Source: Levilactobacillus huananensis (GTDB lineage: Bacteria; Bacillota; Bacilli; Lactobacillales; Lactobacillaceae). From it: a stretch of DNA of 64,000 bases. The stretch covers positions 32,552 through 96,551 of the forward strand of contig NZ_RHOC01000009.1 in NCBI RefSeq assembly GCF_003946145.1. Reading direction: 5' to 3'. Positions 8,686 to 16,776 of the stretch are shown here, in pieces. The notes under the pieces are model-generated. The model saw only the letters and a program-made list of their open reading frames with translations, was not told where the DNA came from and ran no database searches. A program made the position numbers and the translations under genes. Every line of letters starts with the position of its first letter. Position 1 is the first letter of the stretch.

Positions 8686-9072
8686 TTAGTTAATTTTTTT
8701 GTTTTTTCTAGTCTTTAAAAATCCTATCCAAACCAACAACATTAAGATAATTCCCGTCATAACGCCTAACCCAAGACCGGTCTCAGAAGTCTGAGGCAAG
8801 CGGCCGGTAAGACCATGACTGGTTGAAACTGGTTGACTGGAGCCATTAGCCGTCTGAGTCACTGTCGCTCCGGCACCGCCGGAGTTGTTATGGGAGTGAC
8901 TCGGTGAGGTAATCAAGTCCCCATCCCCACCAGAACTTGGCGGGGTTAACGTAACTGAATACGTCGACTGCTGAACGTCACCGGTCTGGGTTGATGCCTG
9001 AGCAGCTGTTGGGAAAACCCAACCGATGATGAGTAGGCTCAGTACCAGCAATCCCGTTTTTCTCAATTGCAT
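8686..9072 (-). CDS. Small wall-anchored protein with LPQTS sorting motif (CscD-like)
   Basis: About 128 residues: signal peptide, a Ser/Gly/Thr-rich low-complexity centre, then LPQTSE, a hydrophobic helix and the positive tail KTRKNKKIN. This is the sorting-signal layout for sortase A, but the usual Gly is Ser. The short LPXTG protein is a standard member of csc clusters (CscD). It is the first gene of the operon. The start is uncertain: the ATG at 9072 gives the best signal peptide, and an upstream ATG at 9090 would add six residues. Neither has a strong Shine-Dalgarno sequence. The nearby sortase at 9587 is the likely anchoring enzyme. Confidence 0.75.
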   Translation of the reverse strand: MQLRKTGLLVLSLLIIGWVFPTAAQASTQTGDVQQSTYSVTLTPPSSGGDGDLITSPSHSHNNSGGAGATVTQTANGSSQPVSTSHGLTGRLPQTSETGLGLGVMTGIILMLLVWIGFLKTRKNKKIN

Positions 9073-9090
9073 CACTGTCCATCCACACAT

Positions 9091-9545
9091 CCTGTTCTCA
9101 CAAACCTAAAGCCAATCACAACAGAACACCTACATGAAGCTTGTTCAAATCAAAAGGTCATATCAGCTGATTACAAATAGTATCTTAGCATGAATCTCAA
9201 CCCCTGTCCACAATTAATGATGTGTGGGGAATAATATTTACTTGGAAACCGTTACATAGTCTAATGTTTCGTTTACGAGGTGAATGAATAATGCAAGTAA
9301 ATGCCGTTATATCAGTGTTACTAAGGCAAATTTTGCAATGGGACATTTTCCGGTTTTAGGAAACGCTTATAAGCTGCATTTTATGAAACCGCATTCCGGA
9401 TAACGGTTTACACTGTGATTTCTTATACAATCCTCACATGGGATGAACAAGAGATGTCATTTGCATCCTTGTAAAGCGTCTATTTCCCGATTTCACCCAA
9501 GGCAGCAATTATAATGAACTTTCACAAACTCATTTTTCGGAAAAA
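9091..9545. other. Gene-free region upstream of the csc operon with AAACCG inverted repeats
   Basis: About 450 bp without a convincing gene. It holds AAACCG (9386-9391) facing CGGTTT (9404-9409), GGAAACCGTTACA near 9244 and GGAAACGCTTATA near 9359. These resemble degenerate catabolite-response elements or another operator. A 22-codon ORF at 9291 with a moderate Shine-Dalgarno sequence is noted but not called. Confidence 0.4.
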
Positions 9546-9580
9546 AAAGCACTTTTTACATTTTTTGTAAAAAGTGCTTG
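9546..9580 (-). terminator. Terminator of the sortase gene
   Basis: AAGCACTTTTTACA and TGTAAAAAGTGCTT form a near-perfect hairpin ending in a T-run on the minus strand, just after the sortase stop codon at 9587. Confidence 0.85.
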
Positions 9581-9586
9581 GTCTCT

Positions 9587-10303
9587 TTAATTTTTATTAT
9601 TGAAGCCACTGTGAAAGCCCTTTTGAACCGATACCGGTGCATCCTTGTACGCCATCTGTTTCACGTATTTCCCCTGAATCATCAACCGGTTCGCACCAGT
9701 GGCATCACAGGTAATCAGCGTCACCAACTTCTGCTTGGTTTGGTCAACCACCTGAACGTCAGTCGCCGGTATGAATTTTCGAACACTAACCTTGTAAACA
9801 AAGACCTTCTTAGCGTTCGTCAGATAGATTGTCTGCCCAACACGCGTCTTCCAATAAAGCGGACTGAAAAGGATCGTCTGTGAGGTCATGTGGTGTCCTG
9901 CCAGCGGGTAATTGCCTTCACCCATCTTCTGGTCGGCCCGCATTGTTCCTGCGGTCAGTGCCAAGACTTCATTGCTGACACCCTTTGCAATTGGCAAGTG
10001 AATCTTAGATTGCGGCATCAAAATCTCGCCGACTACATGAATATTGGCAGTGTTCCAACGGGCATTGGCGACTGTCGAAAAGTCCAACGACTTGACCTTG
10101 CTAAAATCGTACGATGCCTTCTTCCCCTCATTATTCTTCACAGATTTCTTCGTAATCTGCGGTTGATAGGAAGAAATTAACCAATTTTTGATCTGTTCGT
10201 TAAAGATTAAGCCGAGTGAGATGATAATTAAGATGATAAAGAGCGTTGTCCAGAACCAGCGCCAGCGATGCTTCTTCGGTTGCTGCTGCTTTTTCTCTGC
10301 CAT
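9587..10303 (-). CDS. srtA: Class A sortase
   Basis: The protein has 238 residues: a basic N-terminus, one membrane helix (about 14-36) as a signal anchor, and the extracellular sortase beta-barrel. Catalytic residues are visible: His near 139 (AGHHM), Cys near 199 (LITCDAT) and Arg near 206 (ANRLM). It cleaves LPXTG-type sorting signals and links the proteins to peptidoglycan. The ATG lies 8 nt after GGAG; the longer frame upstream has no Shine-Dalgarno sequence. It sits between two genes encoding proteins with LPQTS and LPQTN motifs, which are probable substrates. It has its own terminator. Confidence 0.92.
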   Translation of the reverse strand: MAEKKQQQPKKHRWRWFWTTLFIILIIISLGLIFNEQIKNWLISSYQPQITKKSVKNNEGKKASYDFSKVKSLDFSTVANARWNTANIHVVGEILMPQSKIHLPIAKGVSNEVLALTAGTMRADQKMGEGNYPLAGHHMTSQTILFSPLYWKTRVGQTIYLTNAKKVFVYKVSVRKFIPATDVQVVDQTKQKLVTLITCDATGANRLMIQGKYVKQMAYKDAPVSVQKGFHSGFNNKN

Positions 10304-10474
10304 AATGATTACTCCATTCCCCAATTCATAGTCTTCGTTACCGAATTCTACCGCAATTGCTGACAAAAACAAAGCAAAATAGACTTTACGCCCCCTTCAA
10401 CGGCCCGATTGCTTCGCTTTTGACAGCCCGTAACGACTACCACACAGATCCTGATCTGGAACACGTCACCCATA

Positions 10475-10532
10475 GAAAAAAGTTGCCACAAGTCAGTAGA
10501 AGTCCGCCTACAAACTTGCAGTAACTCTTTTT
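10475..10532 (-). terminator. Terminator of the adhesin gene
   Basis: An imperfect minus-strand hairpin (AGTT, CAAGT and GTAG arms pairing with CTAC, ACTTG and AACT) is followed by six T. It lies about 45 bp after the stop codon at 10575. Confidence 0.65.
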
Positions 10533-10574
10533 AAAACTCGTCTTTAATGTCACCATCTACCTCTGAAGATGATG

Positions 10575-13500
10575 TTAAATTTTCCGTTTTCGCCAACCGA
10601 ATAAACCAGCTAGTAATCCCAATAGCGTCAACCCCAGTACCACGAGTCCATGTGTGGATTGCTCGTTGGTTTGCGGTAATACTGTACGCTGTGCTTGCTT
10701 TGAGGCCGCCGCCAAATTCTGAACCTGGGCACCCTGACCACCAGCAACCGTATCTGGCGCCTTGATTGGTTCTTGACCATTAGTATTTGGCTTTACAGGC
10801 TGGCCAGGCTTCTTACCTGGCGTCGCCTGTGCCCCATTGCCACCTGTTGTTGGCTTATCTGGCACCGTTGGTGGGGTCACTGTACTACCACCATCACCAT
10901 TCCCCCCAGTCGTTTCATTAGGGGCATAGGTCACAACGACGGCTAAATCAGTACTTTCAGGTGTAACTGACTGCGCCGTAGTCTGCGTTAAATCATTGGC
11001 ACTATCCGTCGTTGCTGTAACGTGCATCCCTGAAACAACTGGGTTGACCACTGCGTCAAAAGCCACTGGAACGCCGTCCTTGTAGGTCACCCAACTGATA
11101 TCAGTTGGCTGCCCAGCCACACTCAATTCTGGTTTGGCCGTCGCGTCTGCTTTCCAGTAGGTAGTTGAGGCATTGGTGACTTGGTCGGTCACTGTAGCGA
11201 AGGAAATCGTCTTAGCAACTGGATCGGCCACGGACTGTTGTTGGTTATTCTGATAGCTAATCTGCTCGTGAACCACCTTGGTAGCCGTCTTAAAGGCATG
11301 TGCCAACGTAATCGTGTAATTGAGGCTAACCGTGGGATCGTTGGTAAATGTAATGGCACTGGAGCCATCGGCATTCTTCGTCGTGTCACTGACCAAAGTA
11401 TACCCTTTGGCGAGTGCGGGAGCGATTACTGACGCTGAATCGAAAGTACTCGTCGTTCCCAAAGCCCCTTTCAATTCCGGATTGGACCGATCATCCAAAA
11501 CCTGAATCGTCTTACCAGTTGTGGCGTCCTTCACCGTTACGGTGGCATGTGCGGCTTGCTTATAGACCATCAGCAACGTCTGCTTTGGTCCAGCAAATGG
11601 CACATTCGTGTCCTGACTAATATCTGCCCAAGACTTACCATCCACACTAGTCTTCGCACCGGTGTAGACATAATCAGGCAGGGCTTTTTGGTAACTGCTT
11701 AAGGTCAATTGTTCATCTGACGTTCCGTTATGGCTATCCGTCAGTGGATTTCCGTCCGGATCGGTTAGCTGCGTCAAGGTGCCATCCGCATTCTGAACTG
11801 CATAGATAACTGATAGATTCCAAGGTAAAACGTCCTTATAAAATAGAAGCGTCCAGTTCTTTGACTCTTTCGTCAAAGTTGTTGTAAAACTTGATTGTCG
11901 ATTGGCCTTCCCATTTCCAGCTAGATAATCGGAATAAAGACCCGTACCGTCTAGAATCAAGTTAGAGAAAGTATAGCCCTTGGCGATCTGTTGCTGATAG
12001 AAGCTAATCACGGTTGGATTGGCGCCAATATTAAGCTCGGACCCAATCTCCCCAGAAATTAAAGTTGATGGCGCCAACGTGAGCTGCTGTCCATCGGCTT
12101 GGAGCAGTTGGATATTCACATTGATATCACTAATGTTTTCAGCTAAGTCATAAGGCTGAATGATATATCCTGCGAAAGAACTGTTGGGATCAGACCAAAT
12201 TGTCGATAGACTCCCATAGTTTGTCTTAGTACTATCTGTCTGTAAGTTGTACCAAGACAGTGTATTGTCATTTACATTTCCAGTATCTGCACTTGATGGA
12301 TACAAGGATGGATACAGCACTTTGTCAGGATTATCAAATCCCTTAATTGGCAGATTGCTAGACGTCAGGTCTTTAATGATAAATGATGGCGTCGTATACG
12401 TCAGCAGACCATCGGCCGTGACAGCTTCCCCCTTGGCTAACTGAGAGCTAATCGTAATGGGGGCTAACAGCACATGTTGATACGCGAGTCCCACCTGTTT
12501 AATATTGACATTCTTATCAGTTGCAAGCGGCGAGATGTCCGTAATTTGGTTATAGGGCAAGTCGACAGACGTCAACGTATCCTTATTCCCAAGGGCTGAG
12601 ATATCATTAATCGAAAATGCAGTCAACGCCACTTTTTGTAATTTCGTTAACCCGCTAAGCGCACGAATATCCCATAAGTTTCCGTTTTTAACTGCCGTTC
12701 CAAAATAGGCTTGATTCAGCAAGACATCTGGATAAAGATCCAGCACTTGAAGATTCGTCGCATTCTGCATGCCTTCCAACGTATACATGGCCATCATCGC
12801 CTGATAGTAGACAGTAGGCGTTTGACGATCATAATTTTGGGACATTAACTTTTCGTTCGCCGTAATGTTCGTAACGGTAGCCAAGTCAGCCTTGGTAAAG
12901 TTGGCGCGGAAATCGGCAATCGTCGCGTAGGTCTTTGAAAAGTTGCTAAGCCACAAAAAGTTCTGTAAGGCATTATCTGGCATCCATTCGTCAATATACA
13001 ACGGGTGCGTCCCATCAGTAAACTGAAGAGGTGAATTGACATCCATCCCCTTGGCATCCTGCGCAATATTAGTCGCATATGTCTCTCCCAACCAGTAGCC
13101 GTAACCAGTTGGCACTTGATAGGTGGCACTGTAGCCATCCTTGACCCGGAGATCCGAATTCAGGCCATTGGCTTCGGAGTGGTCATATGTATATTGTAGG
13201 TGATCCGTCTTGCTGACATTAAAGGCTGATTGTCCCGTCACTGGATCAGTCAAAGTCGTTGGATCTTTAACCACGATCCCAGTCTGCACGTTCGTCTTCG
13301 GGGCAGTCTGAGTCTCTTCTGGGGTCTCTTCTAAACTTTCCACTTCAGGGGCTGGCTCACTAACATCGGACTTTTTCTCAACCTTATCAGTAGGATCTAA
13401 GTTTTGAGGATCAGTCCCGTCATTTTGAGGTGCTGGGTTCACTGAGGCCGGCGACTTCTCGGCTACTGGCGTCTCTGGCGCTGCGGACGCAACCGTTTTC

Positions 13501-13712
13501 TTCAAAGAAACCTTTGATTGGTCACGCGTTGACTGGTTTTGATCAACAGCTCCTGCTACTGGCGTATCATCAGCCGCCTTCGCATTCTGTGTTGCCTGTG
13601 GTCCAGCAATCATCCCCACTGTCAAACTTGCGACGGTAACCCCCGCAATCAGCCAGCCCTTATGTGACTTGTACATCTTATAATGTGTCTTACGCTCAAA
13701 GTCTTTCATCAT
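10575..13712 (-). CDS. Large LPXTG-type adhesin with leucine-rich repeats and mucin-binding-like repeats
   Basis: A 1045-residue wall protein. The N-terminus carries a long KxYKxxKxW-type signal peptide (YKMYKSHKGW, cleavage near residue 46), then a P/E/T-rich linker. The middle has internalin-type leucine-rich repeats (about 310-410, units such as LTKLQKVAL and LTSVDLPYNQITDISPL). MucBP/MubB2-like domains follow (about 710-940), then a G/P/N-rich wall-spanning stretch and the sorting signal LPQTNE with a hydrophobic helix and RKRKI tail. It probably mediates adhesion to mucus or other surfaces. The ATG follows GGAGG at 5 nt; a second ATG directly after it would fit too. The gene stands alone, next to the sortase. 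Confidence 0.85.
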   Translation of the reverse strand: MMKDFERKTHYKMYKSHKGWLIAGVTVASLTVGMIAGPQATQNAKAADDTPVAGAVDQNQSTRDQSKVSLKKTVASAAPETPVAEKSPASVNPAPQNDGTDPQNLDPTDKVEKKSDVSEPAPEVESLEETPEETQTAPKTNVQTGIVVKDPTTLTDPVTGQSAFNVSKTDHLQYTYDHSEANGLNSDLRVKDGYSATYQVPTGYGYWLGETYATNIAQDAKGMDVNSPLQFTDGTHPLYIDEWMPDNALQNFLWLSNFSKTYATIADFRANFTKADLATVTNITANEKLMSQNYDRQTPTVYYQAMMAMYTLEGMQNATNLQVLDLYPDVLLNQAYFGTAVKNGNLWDIRALSGLTKLQKVALTAFSINDISALGNKDTLTSVDLPYNQITDISPLATDKNVNIKQVGLAYQHVLLAPITISSQLAKGEAVTADGLLTYTTPSFIIKDLTSSNLPIKGFDNPDKVLYPSLYPSSADTGNVNDNTLSWYNLQTDSTKTNYGSLSTIWSDPNSSFAGYIIQPYDLAENISDINVNIQLLQADGQQLTLAPSTLISGEIGSELNIGANPTVISFYQQQIAKGYTFSNLILDGTGLYSDYLAGNGKANRQSSFTTTLTKESKNWTLLFYKDVLPWNLSVIYAVQNADGTLTQLTDPDGNPLTDSHNGTSDEQLTLSSYQKALPDYVYTGAKTSVDGKSWADISQDTNVPFAGPKQTLLMVYKQAAHATVTVKDATTGKTIQVLDDRSNPELKGALGTTSTFDSASVIAPALAKGYTLVSDTTKNADGSSAITFTNDPTVSLNYTITLAHAFKTATKVVHEQISYQNNQQQSVADPVAKTISFATVTDQVTNASTTYWKADATAKPELSVAGQPTDISWVTYKDGVPVAFDAVVNPVVSGMHVTATTDSANDLTQTTAQSVTPESTDLAVVVTYAPNETTGGNGDGGSTVTPPTVPDKPTTGGNGAQATPGKKPGQPVKPNTNGQEPIKAPDTVAGGQGAQVQNLAAASKQAQRTVLPQTNEQSTHGLVVLGLTLLGLLAGLFGWRKRKI

Positions 13713-14093
13713 TGGTCCCTCCTCAAGATATGACCAAATAACAACCTACCAGCGAATAGATCCTCGTTATTAATGCAAAAGTTGTCCTGTTACTATCCAG
13801 TATAGTCAAAACGTGAGAAATAATCAACGACCTGAATCTTTATGGGGAATATAGATTTAACAATCAAGCTCAGCCACTGTTTTACCAGTGATTATGTTTG
13901 TTTATTTGACAAACATATTTCGATCTTTGTAGTCATGAAAGCCCTTCATAAGTGTCTTATGATACATGGTCTAAACGAATTCTATCGTTTTTCTAATTTC
14001 TCAAGACACTTCCAAGATGCCTGTCTAGCGCGCCACACCCCACAGAATGTGGTGCCCTCATCTTTCAGTACACTTATCACCTAAAAAAGGACA

Positions 14094-14130
14094 CAAAAAA
14101 ACCGGCGACAGTAACTGCCACCGGCGACAA
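14094..14130 (-). terminator. rpmE2 terminator
   Basis: The minus-strand hairpin CCGGTGGCAG-TTA-CTGTCGCCGG (two G-U pairs) is followed by seven T. The stretch 13713-14093 upstream holds no credible gene. Confidence 0.85.
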
Positions 14131-14146
14131 ATCATATTTTTTATAA

Positions 14147-14398
14147 TTAGTCGTTTGATAAACCATACTTCTTGTTGAAACGGTCCACGGCACCATCGGC
14201 CTGAGTAAACTTTTGCTTACCAGTGTAGAATGGGTGTGAATCTGAAGAAATTTCGACACGGATCAATGGGTAAGTGTTGCCATCTTCCCATTCAACCGTT
14301 TCGTCAGAAGTTGCAGTCGAACCAGACAAGAACTTGAAACCAGTACTTGAGTCTTGGAAGACAACTTCATGGTAATCTGGATGAATTCCTTGCTTCAT
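14147..14398 (-). CDS. rpmE2: 50S ribosomal protein L31, type B
   Basis: The protein has 83 residues, starting [10 protein letters not shown], a signature of L31. The zinc-binding Cys residues of the classic form are absent, so this is the type B, zinc-independent form. It contains the family motifs HPFYTGKQK and GRVDRF-like [10 protein letters not shown]. The ATG lies 11 nt after AAAGGAG. The gene follows murA and has its own promoter (14468-14496) and a leader hairpin (14420-14440) just ahead of the ribosome binding site. Confidence 0.95.
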   Translation of the reverse strand: MKQGIHPDYHEVVFQDSSTGFKFLSGSTATSDETVEWEDGNTYPLIRVEISSDSHPFYTGKQKFTQADGAVDRFNKKYGLSND

Positions 14399-14419
14399 AA
14401 TGTATTTCGCTCCTTTGCC

Positions 14420-14440
14420 CTGGTCCATTGACTGAACCAG
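14420..14440 (-). promoter_or_regulatory. Leader hairpin in front of the rpmE2 ribosome binding site
   Basis: On the minus strand CTGGTTCA-GTCAA-TGGACCAG forms a stable 8-bp hairpin ending 6 nt before AAAGGAG of rpmE2. Ribosomal protein genes often bear a leader structure for autogenous control; here that is inference. Confidence 0.4.
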
Positions 14441-14467
14441 AGATTGATTTAATCGTCAACCGTTGAA

Positions 14468-14496
14468 TTATACCATGAATTTCGATACTCATCAAT
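14468..14496 (-). promoter_or_regulatory. rpmE2 promoter
   Basis: On the minus strand TTGATG (14491-14496), a 17-bp spacer and perfect TATAAT (14468-14473). It lies directly after the murA stop codon. Confidence 0.75.
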
Positions 14497-14498
14497 GA

Positions 14499-15788
14499 CT
14501 AATCTTGGCCGTTTTCCACCAAACTGGCGTCGCCAACAATTTCAACATCCGCATTTAATGCGGTGAGCTTCCCGGCAATCCGGTCATAGCCCCGTAAGAT
14601 GTTATCGGCATGGGTAATCACGGTATCCCCCTCGGCCATCAAACCGGCAATAACTAGTGCGGCTCCAGCCCGGATTTCTCCAGCCTGAACTTCGCTCCCC
14701 ACCAGTTCCGTTGACGGATCGACCACAATGGTATCGTCCTCCGAGCGAATGCTAGCGCCCATCTTCCGCAATTCAGAGATGTGCTTGATGCGCTTGGGAT
14801 AGATCGTATCGATCACCACGCTACTCCCGGAAGCCCGGAACAACAGCGGTGTTAGGGGTTGCTGAAGATCCGTAGCGAAGCCTGGGAATGGCATTGTTTT
14901 AATCTTAATTGGTTTTAAATTATCGGTATGGGGCACATAGATGCTGTCTTCGTTAATCTCTAACGGCACACCCATTTCGATCATCTTGGCCGTAAAGGCC
15001 TCCAAGTGTTCTGGAATCACGTTCTTAATCGTGATGCCATCTCCAACGGCCGCAGCCATTGACAGATAAGTCCCGGCTTCAATCCGGTCAGGGATAATCG
15101 TGTGGGTATTCATTGCCCGCAACGTTGGCACCCCTTCGATCCGGATAACATCGGTACCGGCACCCCGGACACGCGCACCCATATTGTTCAAGAAGGTGGC
15201 AATGTCAATGATTTCTGGTTCCTTAGCGGCATTTTCAATTACCGTCGTCCCGACGGCTTTTACAGCTGCTAAGATGGAGTTGATCGTGGCTCCGACAGAC
15301 ACCATGTCGAGGAAAATCGTGGCCCCATGCAATCCGGTTGGTCCGGTGGTGATCCGCACAGTTCCGTCTTCTTCTTCCACATTGGCACCTAAGGCTTCGA
15401 AAGCCTTGATGTGCTGGTCAATCGGCCGTGGGCCAATATTGTCACCACCAGGGAAACTTAGCGTGGCCCGTTGGAACCGCCCCAACAAGGACCCCATAAA
15501 ATAATAAGATGCGCGCAAGCTCTTAATAGCCTTGCTTGGTAGTGGTGCTTCGACGATTTCCGTTGGATCGATGGTCAACACGCCATCCTCAAAAGTAGAG
15601 TGCACGTTCATTGATTTCAAAATTAACATTAAGTTGTGAACATCCAGAATATCCGGCACCATATCAAAACGAACCGGTGTATCAGCGAGAATTGCTGCCG
15701 GAATTAAAGCTACGGTACTATTTTTAGCGCCGCCGATCGTTACTTCTCCGGAGAGACGTCGGCCGCCATGAATTATCATTTTTTTCAT
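14499..15788 (-). CDS. murA: UDP-N-acetylglucosamine 1-carboxyvinyltransferase with Cys-to-Asp active site
   Basis: The protein has 429 residues, of normal MurA length. MurA transfers enolpyruvate from PEP to UDP-GlcNAc, the first committed step of peptidoglycan synthesis in the cytoplasm. Visible family features are GGAKNS (residues 19-24, with the conserved Lys and Asn), GRFxRA and the active-site loop PGGDNIG. The residue that is Cys115 in the E. coli enzyme is Asp116 here (codon GAC, 15441-15443 on the minus strand). Such Asp variants are active but are not alkylated by fosfomycin. The start was placed at ATG 15788 with GAGG 11 nt upstream. Lactobacilli often carry two murA paralogues, so this may be MurA2/MurZ. 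Confidence 0.93.
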   Translation of the reverse strand: MKKMIIHGGRRLSGEVTIGGAKNSTVALIPAAILADTPVRFDMVPDILDVHNLMLILKSMNVHSTFEDGVLTIDPTEIVEAPLPSKAIKSLRASYYFMGSLLGRFQRATLSFPGGDNIGPRPIDQHIKAFEALGANVEEEDGTVRITTGPTGLHGATIFLDMVSVGATINSILAAVKAVGTTVIENAAKEPEIIDIATFLNNMGARVRGAGTDVIRIEGVPTLRAMNTHTIIPDRIEAGTYLSMAAAVGDGITIKNVIPEHLEAFTAKMIEMGVPLEINEDSIYVPHTDNLKPIKIKTMPFPGFATDLQQPLTPLLFRASGSSVVIDTIYPKRIKHISELRKMGASIRSEDDTIVVDPSTELVGSEVQAGEIRAGAALVIAGLMAEGDTVITHADNILRGYDRIAGKLTALNADVEIVGDASLVENGQD

Positions 15789-15916
15789 TATGAAGCGATC
15801 CTCACTTATTCTAACTTCCATTATAATTCCATACAGTCAGATACCATGATAAATAAATCGGCGGTAAAAGACAACTGTTTCACGGTATTTCGGGCAAAAT
15901 GTAATATTTGCTTCCC

Positions 15917-16453
15917 TTATAAGGGGGTCGTACGTAGATTATCCAGGTTGCGCGCTAAAATGGTGTCGATAATAATCTGCGTCATTTCATGGGGAGATTC
16001 AACCATGCCACCCTTCACCCAAGTCTTCAACACGCTCTGAATGCCGGCACCAATATAGGCACCCTGATAAACCGTCATTTCTGGTGGTCGGGATCCGCTC
16101 TGGTTCATCAGCTCCTGCATCCGATTCAGAACCTTGGTCTTCCCTTCCACAAAGACTAAGTTACTAAGCTTCTTATCCCGGTAGAAGGCTGTCAATAGGT
16201 GTTCTAGGGCCTTGCTAGGGGTCGACTCCTGAAATGGCTGTAAGGACGCCACAAAGGCCTTCTCAATGCTAGCTACGCAGTCATAAACATCCGTATAGTA
16301 ACGATAAAAGGTCGTGCGATTCACGTCTGCCAGCTCACAGACTGCCGTCACAGAGATGGCCGTAATCGGCTGATTCTCTAGCAGCGACAGGACCGTCTCC
16401 TTAATGACACGCTGGGTATACTGCGCGCGTCGATTATTCTTAACGCCAACCAT
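15917..16453 (-). CDS. TetR/AcrR family transcriptional regulator
   Basis: The protein has 178 residues. An N-terminal TetR helix-turn-helix (about residues 8-60, with ELADVNRTTFYRYYTD as the recognition region) is followed by a helical ligand-binding C-terminal domain. The ATG lies 7 nt after GGAGG. It is divergent from the ABC transporter gene at 16777. TetR regulators beside efflux-type transporters usually repress them until a ligand binds, and a palindrome in the intergenic region (16625-16640) is a candidate operator. The ligand is unknown. Confidence 0.9.
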   Translation of the reverse strand: MVGVKNNRRAQYTQRVIKETVLSLLENQPITAISVTAVCELADVNRTTFYRYYTDVYDCVASIEKAFVASLQPFQESTPSKALEHLLTAFYRDKKLSNLVFVEGKTKVLNRMQELMNQSGSRPPEMTVYQGAYIGAGIQSVLKTWVKGGMVESPHEMTQIIIDTILARNLDNLRTTPL

Positions 16454-16624
16454 CCTTCACCCTCCTAAACGATTGAACCAACTAGCCGTAGCTGAGAATC
16501 AGATGCCACCAGCGATGACGAAATCTCTCGAATGAGATTACGTGCCGTTAGGCGGCTGGTCTGGTAAAGTAATAGCCGATAGTCAGCCAGGCGCCTGCCA
16601 TGTTTGCGACACCTCGTTGAGATG

Positions 16625-16640
16625 TGTTGCATTCACAACA
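16625..16640. promoter_or_regulatory. Candidate TetR operator
   Basis: TGTTG-CATTCA-CAACA has perfect 5-bp arms. It lies 20 bp upstream of the -35 box of the ABC transporter promoter, between the divergent tetR and transporter genes. Related half-sites (TGTTGCAATAATGACA) occur near 16700. Confidence 0.45.
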
Positions 16641-16659
16641 GTTCTGTCGACATTGGCGG

Positions 16660-16688
16660 TTGCCAATTGGTAACACAATTTTTATGAT
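16660..16688 (+). promoter_or_regulatory. Promoter of the ABC transporter gene
   Basis: TTGCCA (16660-16665), a 17-bp spacer and TATGAT (16683-16688), about 90 bp before the start codon. Confidence 0.7.
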
Positions 16689-16776
16689 ATAAGACACGGT
16701 GTTGCAATAATGACAATTTTACCAGAAAAAGCCCTGTAACACCAACACTAGTCAGATAATGAAAGGATTATTTCGA

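Noticed and set aside
9291..9359. 22-codon plus-strand ORF with a moderate Shine-Dalgarno sequence, possible signalling peptide
   Set aside because: Too short, no promoter with correct spacing and no partner genes for a peptide system nearby.
13842..14084. 80-codon plus-strand ORF between the adhesin and rpmE2
   Set aside because: No ribosome binding site and no family; the region is AT-rich intergenic DNA.
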